Shown one piece after another: positions 45,688-57,203 of a stretch of 64,000 nt of DNA. The notes below the pieces were generated by a model, which searched no databases, was not told where the DNA came from, and saw only the letters and a program-made list of their open reading frames with translations. The stretch comes from Orbilia blumenaviensis (Eukaryota; Ascomycota; Orbiliomycetes; Orbiliales; Orbiliaceae). The DNA is taken from assembly GCA_036872755.1 (NCBI GenBank), contig JAVHNS010000008.1, positions 682,001 through 746,000 on the forward strand, in the 5' to 3' direction. A program made the position numbers and the translations under genes. Within the stretch, counting starts at the first letter, position 1. Each line of letters starts with the position of its first letter.

Positions 45688-46346
45688 AGACAGTGCGCAG
45701 TTTATTGTGTCTAGTAGTATACTATTTAGTTTGTTTGCAAGGGCTTGATATACGTTGTGCGGCGCATTTTATACGTGCCCTGGCGTTTAAAAATATCCAG
45801 GGCTATCGCTACCTAGTTAGTACCTAACTACCAAGTACCTAAGCCAACCGCCCGTCCTGAGTAACATTGATTAGTAACAGGTAGATATAGACATTAGCTA
45901 AGACACCTTTGGATCCAAATATAATCACGTGACATGGGCAACTGACTAATCCAAAAGTCTTGGCCAAAGTCGCAACTAAACTAATACGCGTCAGGTGGGT
46001 AGCTCAAGCGATGATATAGAACCCCCACCACCAGGTCTCTGCTTTACTTGATGATACAGAAACAGACACTTCGAACACCTAATATCACTACTACTACGAC
46101 GGCATGCTTTCGTTATAATGAGAAACGGCCTAGTACTGAATATCAGCAGTTTTTCTTTCGACGTCCACTAGATACTACCACACGATACTTCTGCAACACC
46201 TCCGGAGCTCTTCCCTAGCTAGCTAAATAGCTATAGCTCGAAGGTACCCTAAGATCACTAGAATATACGATATCTAGGACACCCTGTACCCTATACCCTT
46301 CGGCTTTTTTTTTGAAATTCAAGTGTCATACCATACATAGCCAGCT
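45688..46346. other. Upstream region of VPS15
   Basis: 659 bp with short tacct/aggta motifs around 45810-45840 and 46190-46250, and a T9 run near 46305. No gene seen. Confidence 0.4.
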
Positions 46347-49300
46347 ATGGGTCAAGGGTACTCCACATCCGCGCCCTCAGCCGGCGCATTCAGCGTCGAC
46401 ACCAGCGAGCTTCACGATGTCACTTACGAACGTTCGATGGGTACATCACGATTCATGAAATCGATAAGAGTACGGCATAAAGATGGGCAGCTGGTTGTAA
46501 AGATATTTGCGAAACCACTGGAGCCGTTACCACTTGATGATTATCGGCGGGAGATACAGAGTATGATAATTTGTCCTACAGTTACTTTTACCCCGCCATT
46601 TAGTAAAAAAGCATGCTGATGTGATTTGCTTGACTAGTGGAACGTGATATCGTGGCCGATATTCCGAATGCGTTAACATACTCCCGAGTTTATGAAACAG
46701 ATCGCGCAGCATACCTCATACGCCAGCACCTCTATAGCAGTCTTTACGACCGCATCAGCACCCGTCCATTCCTGGAAGACATTGAAAAACGATGGATCAC
46801 TTTTCAGTTGCTCTGTGGCCTTCGAGACTGTCACGCAAAGGGCCTCCACCACGGCGACATAAAAGCCGAAAACGTCCTAATCACAACCTGGAACTGGGCT
46901 TACCTCTCCGACTTTGCACATTTCAAGCCGACATATGTACCTGAAGACAACCCTGCGGATTTTTCTTATTTCTTTGATTCTTCGGGGAGGAGGAACTGTT
47001 ACCTTGCGCCGGAGAGGTTTCATAGTCCGCCGAAGATTGTGCAGGATAAGATTACCGATGCGATGGATATATTCAGTTTGGGGTGTGTTATTGCGGAATT
47101 GTTTTTGGAGGGGACGACGTTGTTTAACCTTTCGACGTTGTTGAGGTATAAGCGGGGCCAGTATGATCCCGGGTTAACGCATCTGGGTAAGATTGAGGAT
47201 TTGGAGATTCGGGAGATGGTCACGCATATGATTAATGTTGATCCTGCGAAACGACTGTCCGCGGAGGGGTATTTGAGAGAGTGGAGATCACGGGCTTTTC
47301 CGGATTATTTTTATAGCTTTTTGCACCAGTATGTTAATACTGTTACAGATCCTGCGGGTGGGAGGAGTGCGATGTCGTCGGATTTTGTGAATTTGGGGGA
47401 GTGTGATAGGAGGATTGATAGGATTTATCAGGATTTTGATAAGATTTCTTTCTTCCTGGGGCATTCTTCGGAACACCCTGTGCGTGGTGCGGAGCTGCAT
47501 GGGGAGATGTTTCCGGTTACGTTGGATATTCCGGGGTATCAGGGTCAGGGTCAGGGAAGGAGGGTTAATGTTGAGGCGGATGATGGGACGTTGATGTTTT
47601 TGACGTTGATTACTTCATCACTCAGGAGTTCTGCGAGGGCGAGGGCGAGGTTGAGGGCTTGTGATCTGATACTGGCGTTTGCGGAGAGGGTGACGGATGA
47701 ATCTAAGGTGGATAGGTGTTTACCGTATTTGATCAGTTTGTTGAAAGATGCGGCGGAACCGGTGCAGGTTGCTGCTGTGAAGGCGATTACTCAGTTGGTA
47801 TGTTTACAAAAGATGGTGTACGGGTTTTATGATGCTAACTAATTTTTAAATGTTGTAGATGGAGCAAGTTAAGGTTGTGTCTCCGGTGAACGTTTCCGTG
47901 TTCCCGGACTATATACTTCCGAATTTGGCTGGTATCACTGGGAACGATTTCCTGGGGATCAAACTTCACGGGTCACTTGTGCGGTCTACCCTCGGATCGT
48001 GTATGGCATCACTCGCGGAATCCGCTTCACGATTTCTCGACATGGCGCAGGCATTACGTGCAGACGGATCGTTACCCAGCGCCGACCCACAAGCGGAACT
48101 TAGCGCAAAGATCGATGGGATGCACTCTTCGTCTTATGATATGTCCAAAAACGACTTGATATCATATTTCGAACAACAGGCTACGCTGCTTTTGACGGAT
48201 GGAGATTCGTCGGTTAGGAGGGCTTTCTTACCGTGTGTATCTCGGCTTTGTGTGTTCTTCGGACGAAGCAAGGCGAATGATGTGCTGTTGAGTCATTTAA
48301 ATACATACCTGAACGACAAGGACTGGCGGCTCAAATGCGCTTTCTTTGAGACGATAGTGGGCATGGCTACGTTTGTTGGATCTGCGAATCTGGAGGAGTT
48401 TATATTACCGCTTATGATGCAGGCGCTTACTGATCCCGAAGAGTTTGTGATCGCGAAGGTTATCAAGTCGCTCCGACGGATGGCGAAATTGGGATTGTTC
48501 CAGAAGAGTAGGACGTGGGAACTTATGACTACTGTGTCTAGGTTTCTCGTTCATCCTAACCCGTGGATACGCGAGGCTGCGGTGTCGTTTCTGGCGACGA
48601 GTTCGCGGTGGGTTAGTAAAGCTGAGGTCTTGACGGTTGTGGAGCCGATGCTTTTGCCGTTCTTGAGGGGTGCGGTTGGGGGTAGTGTGTCCGATGTGGC
48701 GTTGGTTAATAGTCTTAAACGGCCGATTCAGAGGACTATCTATGATACTGCGGTGAATTGGGCTGCGGGGACGAATAGTAAAACGGGGTTTTGGGCGAGA
48801 GGTTCCAACACAAAGGCCGGGGCTTTCAGCAGGGATTCGATGCTTATATCTAACCCTCAGGAGTGGCAGATGGTGTTGGCGGAGGTGCAGTCTGGACATA
48901 GGAATGAGGAGGATAGAGGGTGGATGCAGAAGCTAAGGAATTTGGGGATGGTGGACGAGGAGGAGAAGTTGTTGCTTTTCATGAGGGATTACGTGTATCG
49001 GACTGCGCAGAGGAGGGCGAAGCCTGGGACGGAGATCATGACGTCGATGCTGAATAATGTAGTGACGTTGTCGTCGTTGGATATCACGCCGCAGACGATT
49101 TTCTTTGAGGAGATGGGTGACGAGAGGCATGGAATTGGGTTAAGACCGCAGCAGATTGGGGAGGTAAGGAGGAATGGGGGGATGTTATCGCAGATGTCGT
49201 CGGGGGCGGTTACGCCAAGGACGCCGCAGGTTGATAGGTATCCTGCGAGGTTGGGGGTTGATAATGCGCTTGCGCTCGAGAGGGTGCCAACCACGAGGAG

Positions 49301-51164
49301 TTTGCAGAAGGCGCCGTCGAGTTTGGATGAGAGGTTGTCGATACAATCCGGTGGTTCTTCATCACATCGTGCGGTTTCCAAGGATGGGATACTGCCGCCG
49401 TTTAAGACTGCAAAAGCGGCGGCGTCGGTTGGGGTTGAAGCGCAGAATGCAGTGGGGAGTTTTCAGCCTATACATTCGCCGTATAGTGAACGACAAATAC
49501 AGTTTCCAGCGCCAATTGGACCGGATCTTTTTCCTGGGGGGCCGGCGCATTCTTACTCTGGAGGAGATCCGGATGTGCTTGGGTTGTTGGATAATATGTT
49601 CCAAGATAACTATCCTTCGGATATCGCGGAGTTTGGACCTATGATTGTACCGGCGACTCGGAGACAGCCTATAAAACGGAATACTGGGAGGTCTACGGCG
49701 GGGATATGGAAGCCTGACGGGGGGCTTGTCGCACAACTTAACGAACATACTGGGGCTGTGAACCGGATTGTGGTCGCGCCGGATCACACATTCTTCCTTA
49801 CTGCCTCCGACGATGGAACGGTTAAGATATGGGATGCGAAGCGGTTGGAGAAGAATGTGGCAACAAAAGCTAGGGGGACGTATACGCATAGCAATGGGGC
49901 GAAGGTTCAGTGTCTTTGTTTTGTGGAGCATACGTATACGTTTATCAGTGCTGCGTCGAATGGGAGTCTGAATATTGTGAGGATTGAGTATGGAGGGGGG
50001 AGGAAGGTGCCGAAGTTTTCGTTGCTGAGGGAGTATATGTTTGAAGGGGGGGAGGTGGCGACTTGGGTTGAGCATTTTAGGGCTGGTGAGTTTTCTATCT
50101 ATTATATATATGGAGTCGATTTTGGTGGATGGTTTTTTTTTACTAACGGGGGGTTTATAGACACTGTGTCTATTTTGATGGTTGCGACGAATAGAGCGCG
50201 GATTGTGGCGCTGAACCTTCGGACAATGAGTGAAGAGTACAGTCTACCCAATCCTGTACACCACGGTACTCCGACATGCTTTCATATCGATCGCAAACAT
50301 ACATGGATGCTAGTCGGCACTTCACATGGTATTCTCGATCTCTACGATCTAAGGTTCCGCCTGCGACTACGGTCTTGGGGTCTACCCGGCGCCACACCGA
50401 TCCATAGATTACTGGTCCACCCTTCCAAGGGAAGGGGGAAATGGATATGTGTGGCCGGTGGAAGCGGACAAGGCGAGATTACGGTGTGGGATGTGGATAA
50501 ACTCCAATGTCGGGAAGTATACCGCGCAAATGGGGACCTGGACAGTGAGAAGACTTACGAACCCCGGAAGGTGGATGAGGAGACGCCTGAGGCTGTATTA
50601 TCACGGTTTGCGAGTCAGATACTGGAGCCTAGCGGCGTTATTAGCGTTGACCGCGGAGTTAGAGGGATTGCGGTGGGGCTGGATGCGCATCATGATGAGA
50701 ATAAGAGCGGTGCAGGGTTTTTGATAACTTCGGGCGCGGATCGGAAGTTGAGGTTCTGGGATTTGGGGAAAGTTGAGGCGTCGGCGGTGTTTAGTGGGTT
50801 GGATGCTGAGGAGGGGAAGCCGAGTTATGTGTTCACGCAGCCGGTGCCGGGTTTGGCGGTTACTTCGGAGAAGCCGGCGGTTAGTAGTAACAATAATGGG
50901 AAGGATTCGAAGAGGAATAAGGCGGTGAGTCGGCCGTCGAGGTCGACGGTTATTTCGTTGCAGCAGCAGATGATGTTGAGGTCGCATCTGGATTCGATTT
51001 TGGACGTAAGTTTTTTTATCCGTTCCCTTTCTCCCTTTCTAAGTACTATTGGGGATGAATGATTTTTCTAATTCTGGGTTTTGTTATAGGTTGCAATTTT
51101 GGAGTTGCCATATGGAATGATCATATCTACTGATCGGTCTGGGGTTGTGCTTGTTCATCAGTAG
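46347..51164 (+). CDS. VPS15: Vps15, myristoylated kinase-HEAT-WD40 regulator of PI3-kinase Vps34
   Basis: Regulatory subunit of the Vps34 phosphatidylinositol 3-kinase complexes for vacuolar sorting and autophagy. It starts MGQGYSTSAPSAGAF; Gly2 fits N-myristoylation. The kinase domain has VVKIFAKP (ATP Lys), HHGDIKAENVLITTWNW (catalytic Asp and Asn) and YLSDFAHFKP in place of DFG, then CYLAPERF. HEAT repeats follow (LLKDAAEPVQVAAVKAITQL), and after an intron 47798-47858 further HEAT repeats. WD40 repeats in the C-terminal part include LNEHTGAVNRIVVAPDHTFF and TASDDGTVKIWDAKRLE, then GADRKLRFWDLG. A 75-nt intron (50086-50160) is in frame and stop-free but splits a WD repeat, and splicing restores RAGDTVSILM. 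The last exon (51090-51164) reads VAILELPYGMIISTDRSGVV. Exon 1 ends at 46560. Convergent with LEA1. Confidence 0.92.
50086..50160 (+). other. In-frame, stop-free 75-nt intron in VPS15
   Basis: GTGAGT at the 5' end, TTTATAG at the 3' end, length divisible by 3, no stop in the reading frame. Retained, it would insert 25 residues (including IYYIYGVDFGGWFFF) into a WD repeat. Splicing gives the family sequence RAGDTVSILMVATN. Confidence 0.7.
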
Positions 51165-51376
51165 ATTTACTGAAGTAATTGGTTTGGAGGATATGCATGG
51201 AAAGGTGCTTTCTGCCTATTTTATAATTTATTGTACATATGATATCATACCCCGCTGGCTGGCGTTCAAGGGCCCTTTGCATAGACATAAATAAATTAAT
51301 CGGAAGTAGTAATGAACCATTCATAATTCTCATTCTCGTAAATGATAGTATAGTAATTTTAGTTATTTTCTTTCTT

Positions 51377-52473
51377 TCATCCTTTCATCTCTACGTCGTC
51401 AGCAGACGCCAAGACGAGACTTCCGTCGCGTAGCTGCTTCTCCAGGCGCGCAACTTCTTCGAGGGATTTCGCGTTCCTGATCAGCTCTTGGATGTGGAGT
51501 TTCTCGCTTTGGGTGTATGTTGTCTTGAAGTTCTTTTCGCCGCGTGCATCGGTGGAGGAGACGTCGAAGTGACGTGATTTTACGCCCAGAATCTGTATTT
51601 CTCTTCTATTAGTATTTATATATCAATGAAGAAAGGACGAGATGAATGCGTATGTACCTTAGCAGCAGCAGGCGACGGCTCATCCACCGTGCCGAACAAC
51701 TTTTCAGCCTCTTTCCTCTCCGCGTCCTTCACCCTCTCATAATCGAGATACCTAACCGTGGGACAAGCCCAGATGACCCAAAGCCTATAATTCTCCTTCC
51801 TGACGACGGGATTCTCCAACAACACCAGATGCACCAGCTGTTTCAATTTCCCCAGGGGGATCAGATCCACCAGTTCGGAGAGATTGTTGTTCTGTAGGGC
51901 TACGCAGTAGAGGTTTGGGACGGAGGAGGCCAGGGTTGGTTGGATGCTCGAGATGCGGTTTCTGGCGAGTAGGAGGGTTTTGAGACGCGGGGAGAGGGGG
52001 AAGTTTCCGAGGAGTTGGATGTCGTTGTCGGTGAAGTCTATGGCGTCTTGATCCTAGGAGATCAGCGGGGGTGGAGCTTGGGTTTTAGCTGGGGGTTTTT
52101 TTTATATATTCCTTATTTTTTCTTTCTTCTCTTTTCTTTTTGTTTCTATTCATTCTTTCTTTGCTAGGTTTCTTCTTCTTCTTCTTTCCTTTATAGAGGC
52201 AGTGGTATTGATAGGCATCGTGGGGACGCGAGGGTCTGGATGGGACTGGGAACGGGGGGGTGTAGTGGTACCTTTGCGACACCGAGATTTTCGATGATAG
52301 GAATTTTATGACCTGGTTAAAATGGATAATGAGATTAGCTCTCTTGAGGTTGACAAATTAAATTAGGGCGGAGGAGTGTGGATTTAGATTCTACCTCTCA
52401 GGTCCAGTTCTCTTTCTTTTAAAGGATTGAGATAGGACGGCGAGTCCGCCAGCAGTTCTACGGAAAGACGCAT
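51377..52473 (-). CDS. LEA1: U2 snRNP protein A' (Lea1), leucine-rich repeat
   Basis: Leucine-rich repeat protein that binds U2 B'' and U2 snRNA in the spliceosome. Exon 1 starts MRLSVELLADSPSYLNPLKE. Exon 2 reads GHKIPIIENLGVAK; the next reads DQDAIDFTDNDIQLLGNFPL. The leucine-rich repeats are LKTLLLARNRISSIQPTLAS, then LYCVALQNNNLSELVDLIPL and LKQLVHLVLLENPVVRKENY. The cap is RLWVIWACPTVRYLDYERVK with KDAERKEAEKLFG, typical of U2A'. Exon 4 starts with the residues before ILGVKSRHFDVSSTDARG; the end is RLEKQLRDGSLVLASADDVE and stops at 51377. About 245 aa, a normal length. Convergent with VPS15, 212 bp apart. Confidence 0.89.
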
Positions 52474-53187
52474 TGTGGTTTGTGGAGGATTGCGTGTGTG
52501 TGTGCTTTATATGTGAAGACGAGTGGTGTTCTTGGGAGTGGTAAGGTGGTTAACGATGGGCGCTGATGGGGGTCAATTGATTTTTTGATGTTGGTTGATG
52601 GGGATCGTGTGATTGATTGCTGGGGTTAAACGTTGTTCGTTGGTGGTGGTGGTGGTGGTGATGGTGGTTGTAGTTGTGAAACTACGGCGCTCGAAACTAA
52701 GTAGCTCGGGCTAATACCAGCTCCAATGACACTTGAAAAAAAACCAAGCTATAATGACCACATTTTTAGCGACGAGGAACATGCCAATCACCTGAAAGTC
52801 GCCAAATGATCACAACACATATACTCTTGGATCTGTTGGCAAGCACGAAGTTGTTACAACTCGACTTTGTATTGTCTGGTTACCAACCAGACCAGTTATA
52901 ACCTGCCTGCCAAAAGGCAGGGTCGGTATAATTTCGGCGGCGACTGTTGCGATTCAGATGATCTCTAGATTCCTATCTATTAAGCTTGACTTGATGGTTG
53001 GTATTGGTGGCGGCATTCCACCGAAGGGTATACTAATTATTATGCTTCAGAGCAACACACTTCATCAGCCGACGATAAGAAGGGACTGGTCATGACAGTG
53101 GCTTCTAGACTCTGAAGAATTCAATGAATGGGTGGAAACCAAGTAACAAACATTATTTTATTTAGAAATTCCCGGATCAGGTAAATA
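52474..53187. other. Upstream region of LEA1
   Basis: Contains a GGT-type microsatellite at about 52639-52670 and otherwise nothing recognised. It joins the repeat-bearing accessory gap. Confidence 0.4.
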
Positions 53188-53640
53188 TGGCGGCCAAAAT
53201 GTGTTAAAACGATGTATAATACAAACCGTGGAATACATATATATTATACAGCTTAAGCGAGGCATAAGTGTGTTAATTTTGCATAATTATGCTCAACCAT
53301 CCGACAGCCAGACAGCCAGACAGCGAAAGGTCCAGGCTACTTCTTTTCTACTAATAAATATAACTATAGCTAATAGTATACGCGTGCCAAAGAACTGGTG
53401 TATATGGAATAATTATAAGTTAGTACACTGGCTGTCTAGCTGTCTGGCTGTCTAACTTTTCTCCAGCCTCTGACTAGACAGGCGGACAAGCTTAATGGTA
53501 TGGCGCGCCGTATAATGGCGGGCTGATGGCGGGCTAATGGTTAAGCATAATTATGCAAAATTAACACGCTTGAGCCTCGCTTAAGTTGTAACATATATGT
53601 ATTGCACGGTTTCTATTATACATCGTTTGGGCCGCTATAC
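53188..53640. mobile_element. Short element with about 100-110 bp terminal inverted repeats (MITE-like)
   Basis: Left arm at about 53188-53300 and right arm at about 53537-53636 are inverted copies: AACGATGTATAATA, CTTAAGCGAGGC and GTGTTAATTTTGCATAATTA occur in one orientation on the left and reversed on the right (small differences, such as a 10-nt indel near the outer end). Inside, GACAGCCAGACAGCCAGACA on the left is reversed as a CTGGCTGTCT series near 53428-53454, so a second inner inverted pair exists. There is no coding frame. Flanks suggest a TA-type target duplication but I cannot prove one. The internal and outer pairs make a long hairpin possible. Confidence 0.72.
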
Positions 53641-54088
53641 ATAGGCGATGAACTACTGCTAATTTGTTTTAGAGTTCTTTTAGTATAAATTTACCTCAGT
53701 CGCGTGTATGATTAAGCTATGGAAAGAATTAGTGGACAGAAGTAAGGCTTCCGCGATCTCGCTCATAATGTTTTGATGTGGACTACTTGTTTAAAAAGGC
53801 GACAGAACGCATTTGAACTCCAAACATGCTCTTGCTATTAAAATAGGTAGGTGAACTAGGGCTTAACAAGGATAACATTTCATAGACTGACATTATGATA
53901 TCTTGCCGTGTGCCGGGTTGGTTACGTTGGATGAAGACAACAACTTCGTTCGCTTAGTCTATTATATAATACAACAGTACTTCGAGCGGATATAAAAAAA
54001 AGGTTTCCTGATACTCAGGCCGAGATTACAAATATATGTGTCACATATCTATTATATAATACTTTTAGGATAGGTTTAAGTCTAACTA
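53641..54088. other. AT-rich accessory sequence, nothing recognised
   Basis: Short AT-rich runs (for example an A9 near 53994) and no gene-like frame. Confidence 0.35.
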
Positions 54089-54149
54089 ATGAATATTTGG
54101 AAGTGGGATTGGGGTCATGATCAAATCATTTACACAATCATGCAGCAGA

Positions 54150-54480
54150 AAACTGGAGACACCATGCTTATACACCGTCTATCGGGGCTACACCGTTGTT
54201 ATTGCGTCTACTTGAAAGCGAAGAGAGGGTATCAACTTGTAGCCAGGCTATGCTGGGGCTTTGCAAAGGAATATTACGTATACCATGAGCTATATTATCC
54301 CGAACCTTTAAGCCTTTTGCGACGCAGATGGTAGGAGCGGCGCATCTTGCGGCGTATTTTGGGCTATGGCAATGTATGAGGCCATGCTCTTAACGAACAT
54401 TGACTTGGAGGCTAAGGATGGCGGAGGGTCGGACACCGCTATCATGGACGGCAAAGTATCCCCGCGATGATAAGAAACGC
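54150..54480 (+). pseudogene. Decayed ankyrin-repeat relic
   Basis: Three short pieces in different frames resemble fungal ankyrin repeats: AHLAAYFGLW (54340-54369), then YEAMLLTNIDLEAKDGGG from about 54375, then GRTPLSWTAKYPRDD from about 54426. In an intact ankyrin protein these would be one repeat (HLAAYFG...LLL...IDLEAKD..GRTPLSWA). At least two frame changes and a stop (TAA in the first frame at 54391-54393) break it. No intron fits. It lies beside the HeLo-pseudokinase gene, and ankyrin repeats are common C-terminal domains of fungal NLR-like receptors. Confidence 0.55.
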
Positions 54481-55028
54481 AGCCTCCGCGTCGATTCAGG
54501 TTCGTGAGACCCTGCAGGATCCGTTCACCAGTATCCTCAGAAAGCTATGTGTCGAACAACGCAAAACCCAGCAAGCTCGAAATATATATATACCTAGTAT
54601 CTACCCACAGTTGTGGTCAACAGCGTCTGGGACCGAGACTAGTATCTACCTAGGTAGAGATGGTTTTAAAGCGGACTAACAGGTATATCAGACCTAGTAA
54701 GACGGCAGAGTGGCCTTGTTGATGCAGGTTGAGCCTAAGGCACCCCTGGAGCAATTCTGTATTGCAGATAGATTGGTCACATTTACGTCCCATTCCTGGC
54801 GCAGCCTTGACCGTCGACGCCCGTTAGACCACTTATGCATCTCAGGTTGTTTTGTTTATGGCCGTGGTGTTTTTCGACAGAATATTTTATACTATATGAA
54901 GGTGACATGTCGCTGATGGAATTCGTAGGTGAATCGAATCCATCTTACTTGTTCATAGCACGCTGTGATTTTACCCTACCACGTTACCTAGCAATATATA
55001 TACATATTATTCCTATTCCATCGCGATC

Positions 55029-57203
55029 ATGGATGTTACTGGTGTTGCAGTCGGTATTATAGCCTTGTACACAGCATGCCGGGACTGTTACAATTTCTTC
55101 ACCACCGTAAAAACGGCGAAGACGGAATCCTCGGCTTACTTGCGCGACCTGTTGATCCAGCAGTCAATCCTCAAAGCCTGGGGCTTCCATTGGCAGATTC
55201 AAAATGAAGACGGCAGCGAGCTGGAGAACACGGATCGCATCAGACAAAAACAGACAAAACTTCACAAGTACCTCTCGAACAACCGCTTCAAGGCCGAAGG
55301 CGTCTTCAGCACTCTTTCCGCTCTCGCCGATACACTGTCCAACCAGGAGAAACTCATCAAACGTTATGGTATCCAGCTTCAGCCAACCCAGGCTACCCAG
55401 AATGGACCGCAGTTGACCAGTAACGTCCAGTTAACCATCCCGAACACTACAATCGAGGATGTCAAGCCGGTGATCAGTGAAATCAAGAGCCGTCTCTCGG
55501 TGCTTAATAAGTTTAAGTGGGCTTTGAAAGACAAGGACAACTTCAAGAAACTTATCGCCGAATTGCGATCTCACAGCGAATCGCTTTATCGCCTTTGCCC
55601 CGAAAATGCATTCGAGTCTATGAACATCTATCTCACAATGGAATGCCTGGCCTGGCAGGAGTCGCCGGCAGGTCTGAAATGGACTTCAGAACTCGCCACT
55701 CAGCATGCAAAAGTCGATGAACAGTCTTCAGTGAGGGAAGGCTACAAATTGCTAGCTTCCACGGCCACTTTAAAAGCATCGGTTAATCAAAACAGAGGCG
55801 GGGGACAAGTGGATCACAAGACTCTCACCAGCATTGACGAGAAGCAATGTGAAATGCGGTATTTAGGAAAGGGCCTTGCCCTATTCGAAGACGAAGTCGT
55901 TTACGTTGAAATGAGAGACTACCGCGGACCACCGCTAGAACTCACTCAGGAGCAGAGGTTGCGACTGCATCGTCGCTCAATACGGGCGTACAAACGTAGG
56001 ATGGCTAGCAGCAGCGGAGATAACAGCGAGACAGAAGATGAAGTGTTCGAGGTAGGCAGACCGGCCGATCCCAGGCTTCGCGCCCTCATCAGGAACTTTT
56101 TCGACACCTTTCAAGGTGCGAACATGATGAAAAACGTGCATGGTCTAGATATCGCCGGTATGATCGACCACACAGAAGGAGAGCACAAAGGCCATTGCAG
56201 CATTCTCTACAGGCTTCCTAGCACGATTGGCATACAGAGCCGTGACCGGCCTGCAGGAAACCTGAGGCTTCGTGCACCTGTGACACTCCTGTCACTCCTT
56301 GGAGCCAGAGAGAAAAAAGGCATCCGATCTACGCTCGGTAAGCGTTTCGAACTGGCTAGAAAGCTAGTACGTGCCATATGCCTACTTCACTCTAGTGGCT
56401 GGCTGCACAAAAACATACGGGCAGAATCAGTGATTTTTTTCCCCGCACATGTGAATTCACTGCAGGAAGATCGATACGATGCCAAAATCGAGATCGATGT
56501 CTCAGAGCCTATTCTGATGGGTTACATCTTCTCGCGGCCAGACGATGTCGCCGTCCAAATGAATCCATCCACGCTAGAAGTAGAGCATATTACACAAGTT
56601 TCTAATAATTCTCCCGACAGATATGCTGGCATATCTTGCGATTCAGATTGCCAAGAGCCTACTACATGTACCACAATGTGGCCTGAGGAAGAACATTATA
56701 GAAGGGAAAATCCTCGACTTAGCAGCGTATACGGTCGCGATATGCTGCAAAAGGTAGCCGTGACAGGGGGAACGAAAGTTACGAATATCAGTGGCTTCAC
56801 GCTTGACTACTATCAGCATCCTGCGAAGCACGCAGATCAACAGCGCCTATACCGCCACGCATATGATGTATACTCTCTTGGTATTCTTCTAATTGAAGTC
56901 GGGCTATGGGAGAAATTGAGGAACTACGAGAGCCCACATTCATACCGGCACCCGCGCTTGCGATATGGCGATACGCGTGATACAGATTATGAGCAGTATG
57001 ATTTTGTAGATGATCATTATGAGCGACGACGATGGATTTGTCGAGAGTATATGGATCGCCTAAGGTGGGAATGCGGAGACACTTATGCGGACGTTGTGCT
57101 AAGTTGTCTTATGATCGACAGTATTGATAACGAAGTAGCTACAGCGAGCGAGAGGGAGCTTTGTGCTAGAATTGTAGCCGACCTGGACGGTTGTCGAGCT
57201 TAG
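55029..57203 (+). CDS. HeLo-like N-terminal domain fused to a pseudokinase
   Basis: Single exon, 724 aa. The N-terminus MDVTGVAVGIIALYTACRDC resembles the first helix of HeLo (prion-inhibition and propagation) domains. The helical bundle continues through LLIQQSILKAWGFHWQIQ, then FKAEGVFSTLSALADTL and a helix near LNKFKWALKDKDNFKKLIAE. HeLo domains act at membranes in fungal incompatibility and cell death. From about residue 300 a kinase-like fold follows: FELARKLVRAICLLHSSGWL then HKNIRAESVIF at about residue 460, where kinases have HRDxxxxN. The DFG position appears as LMGYIF (about 495), and YSLGILLIEVGLWEKL matches the late kinase helix. Both catalytic Asp residues are missing, so it should be a pseudokinase. 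No prion-forming motif, WD40 or ankyrin repeats are visible. The gene is intact and appears expressed-type in codon use. Confidence 0.72.
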   Translation: MDVTGVAVGIIALYTACRDCYNFFTTVKTAKTESSAYLRDLLIQQSILKAWGFHWQIQNEDGSELENTDRIRQKQTKLHKYLSNNRFKAEGVFSTLSALADTLSNQEKLIKRYGIQLQPTQATQNGPQLTSNVQLTIPNTTIEDVKPVISEIKSRLSVLNKFKWALKDKDNFKKLIAELRSHSESLYRLCPENAFESMNIYLTMECLAWQESPAGLKWTSELATQHAKVDEQSSVREGYKLLASTATLKASVNQNRGGGQVDHKTLTSIDEKQCEMRYLGKGLALFEDEVVYVEMRDYRGPPLELTQEQRLRLHRRSIRAYKRRMASSSGDNSETEDEVFEVGRPADPRLRALIRNFFDTFQGANMMKNVHGLDIAGMIDHTEGEHKGHCSILYRLPSTIGIQSRDRPAGNLRLRAPVTLLSLLGAREKKGIRSTLGKRFELARKLVRAICLLHSSGWLHKNIRAESVIFFPAHVNSLQEDRYDAKIEIDVSEPILMGYIFSRPDDVAVQMNPSTLEVEHITQVSNNSPDRYAGISCDSDCQEPTTCTTMWPEEEHYRRENPRLSSVYGRDMLQKVAVTGGTKVTNISGFTLDYYQHPAKHADQQRLYRHAYDVYSLGILLIEVGLWEKLRNYESPHSYRHPRLRYGDTRDTDYEQYDFVDDHYERRRWICREYMDRLRWECGDTYADVVLSCLMIDSIDNEVATASERELCARIVADLDGCRA

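Noticed and set aside
53188..53640. CRISPR-like or direct-repeat array from the CAGACAGC repeats
   Set aside because: Only about three units, in inverted arrangement, in a fungal genome; an inverted-repeat element explains it.
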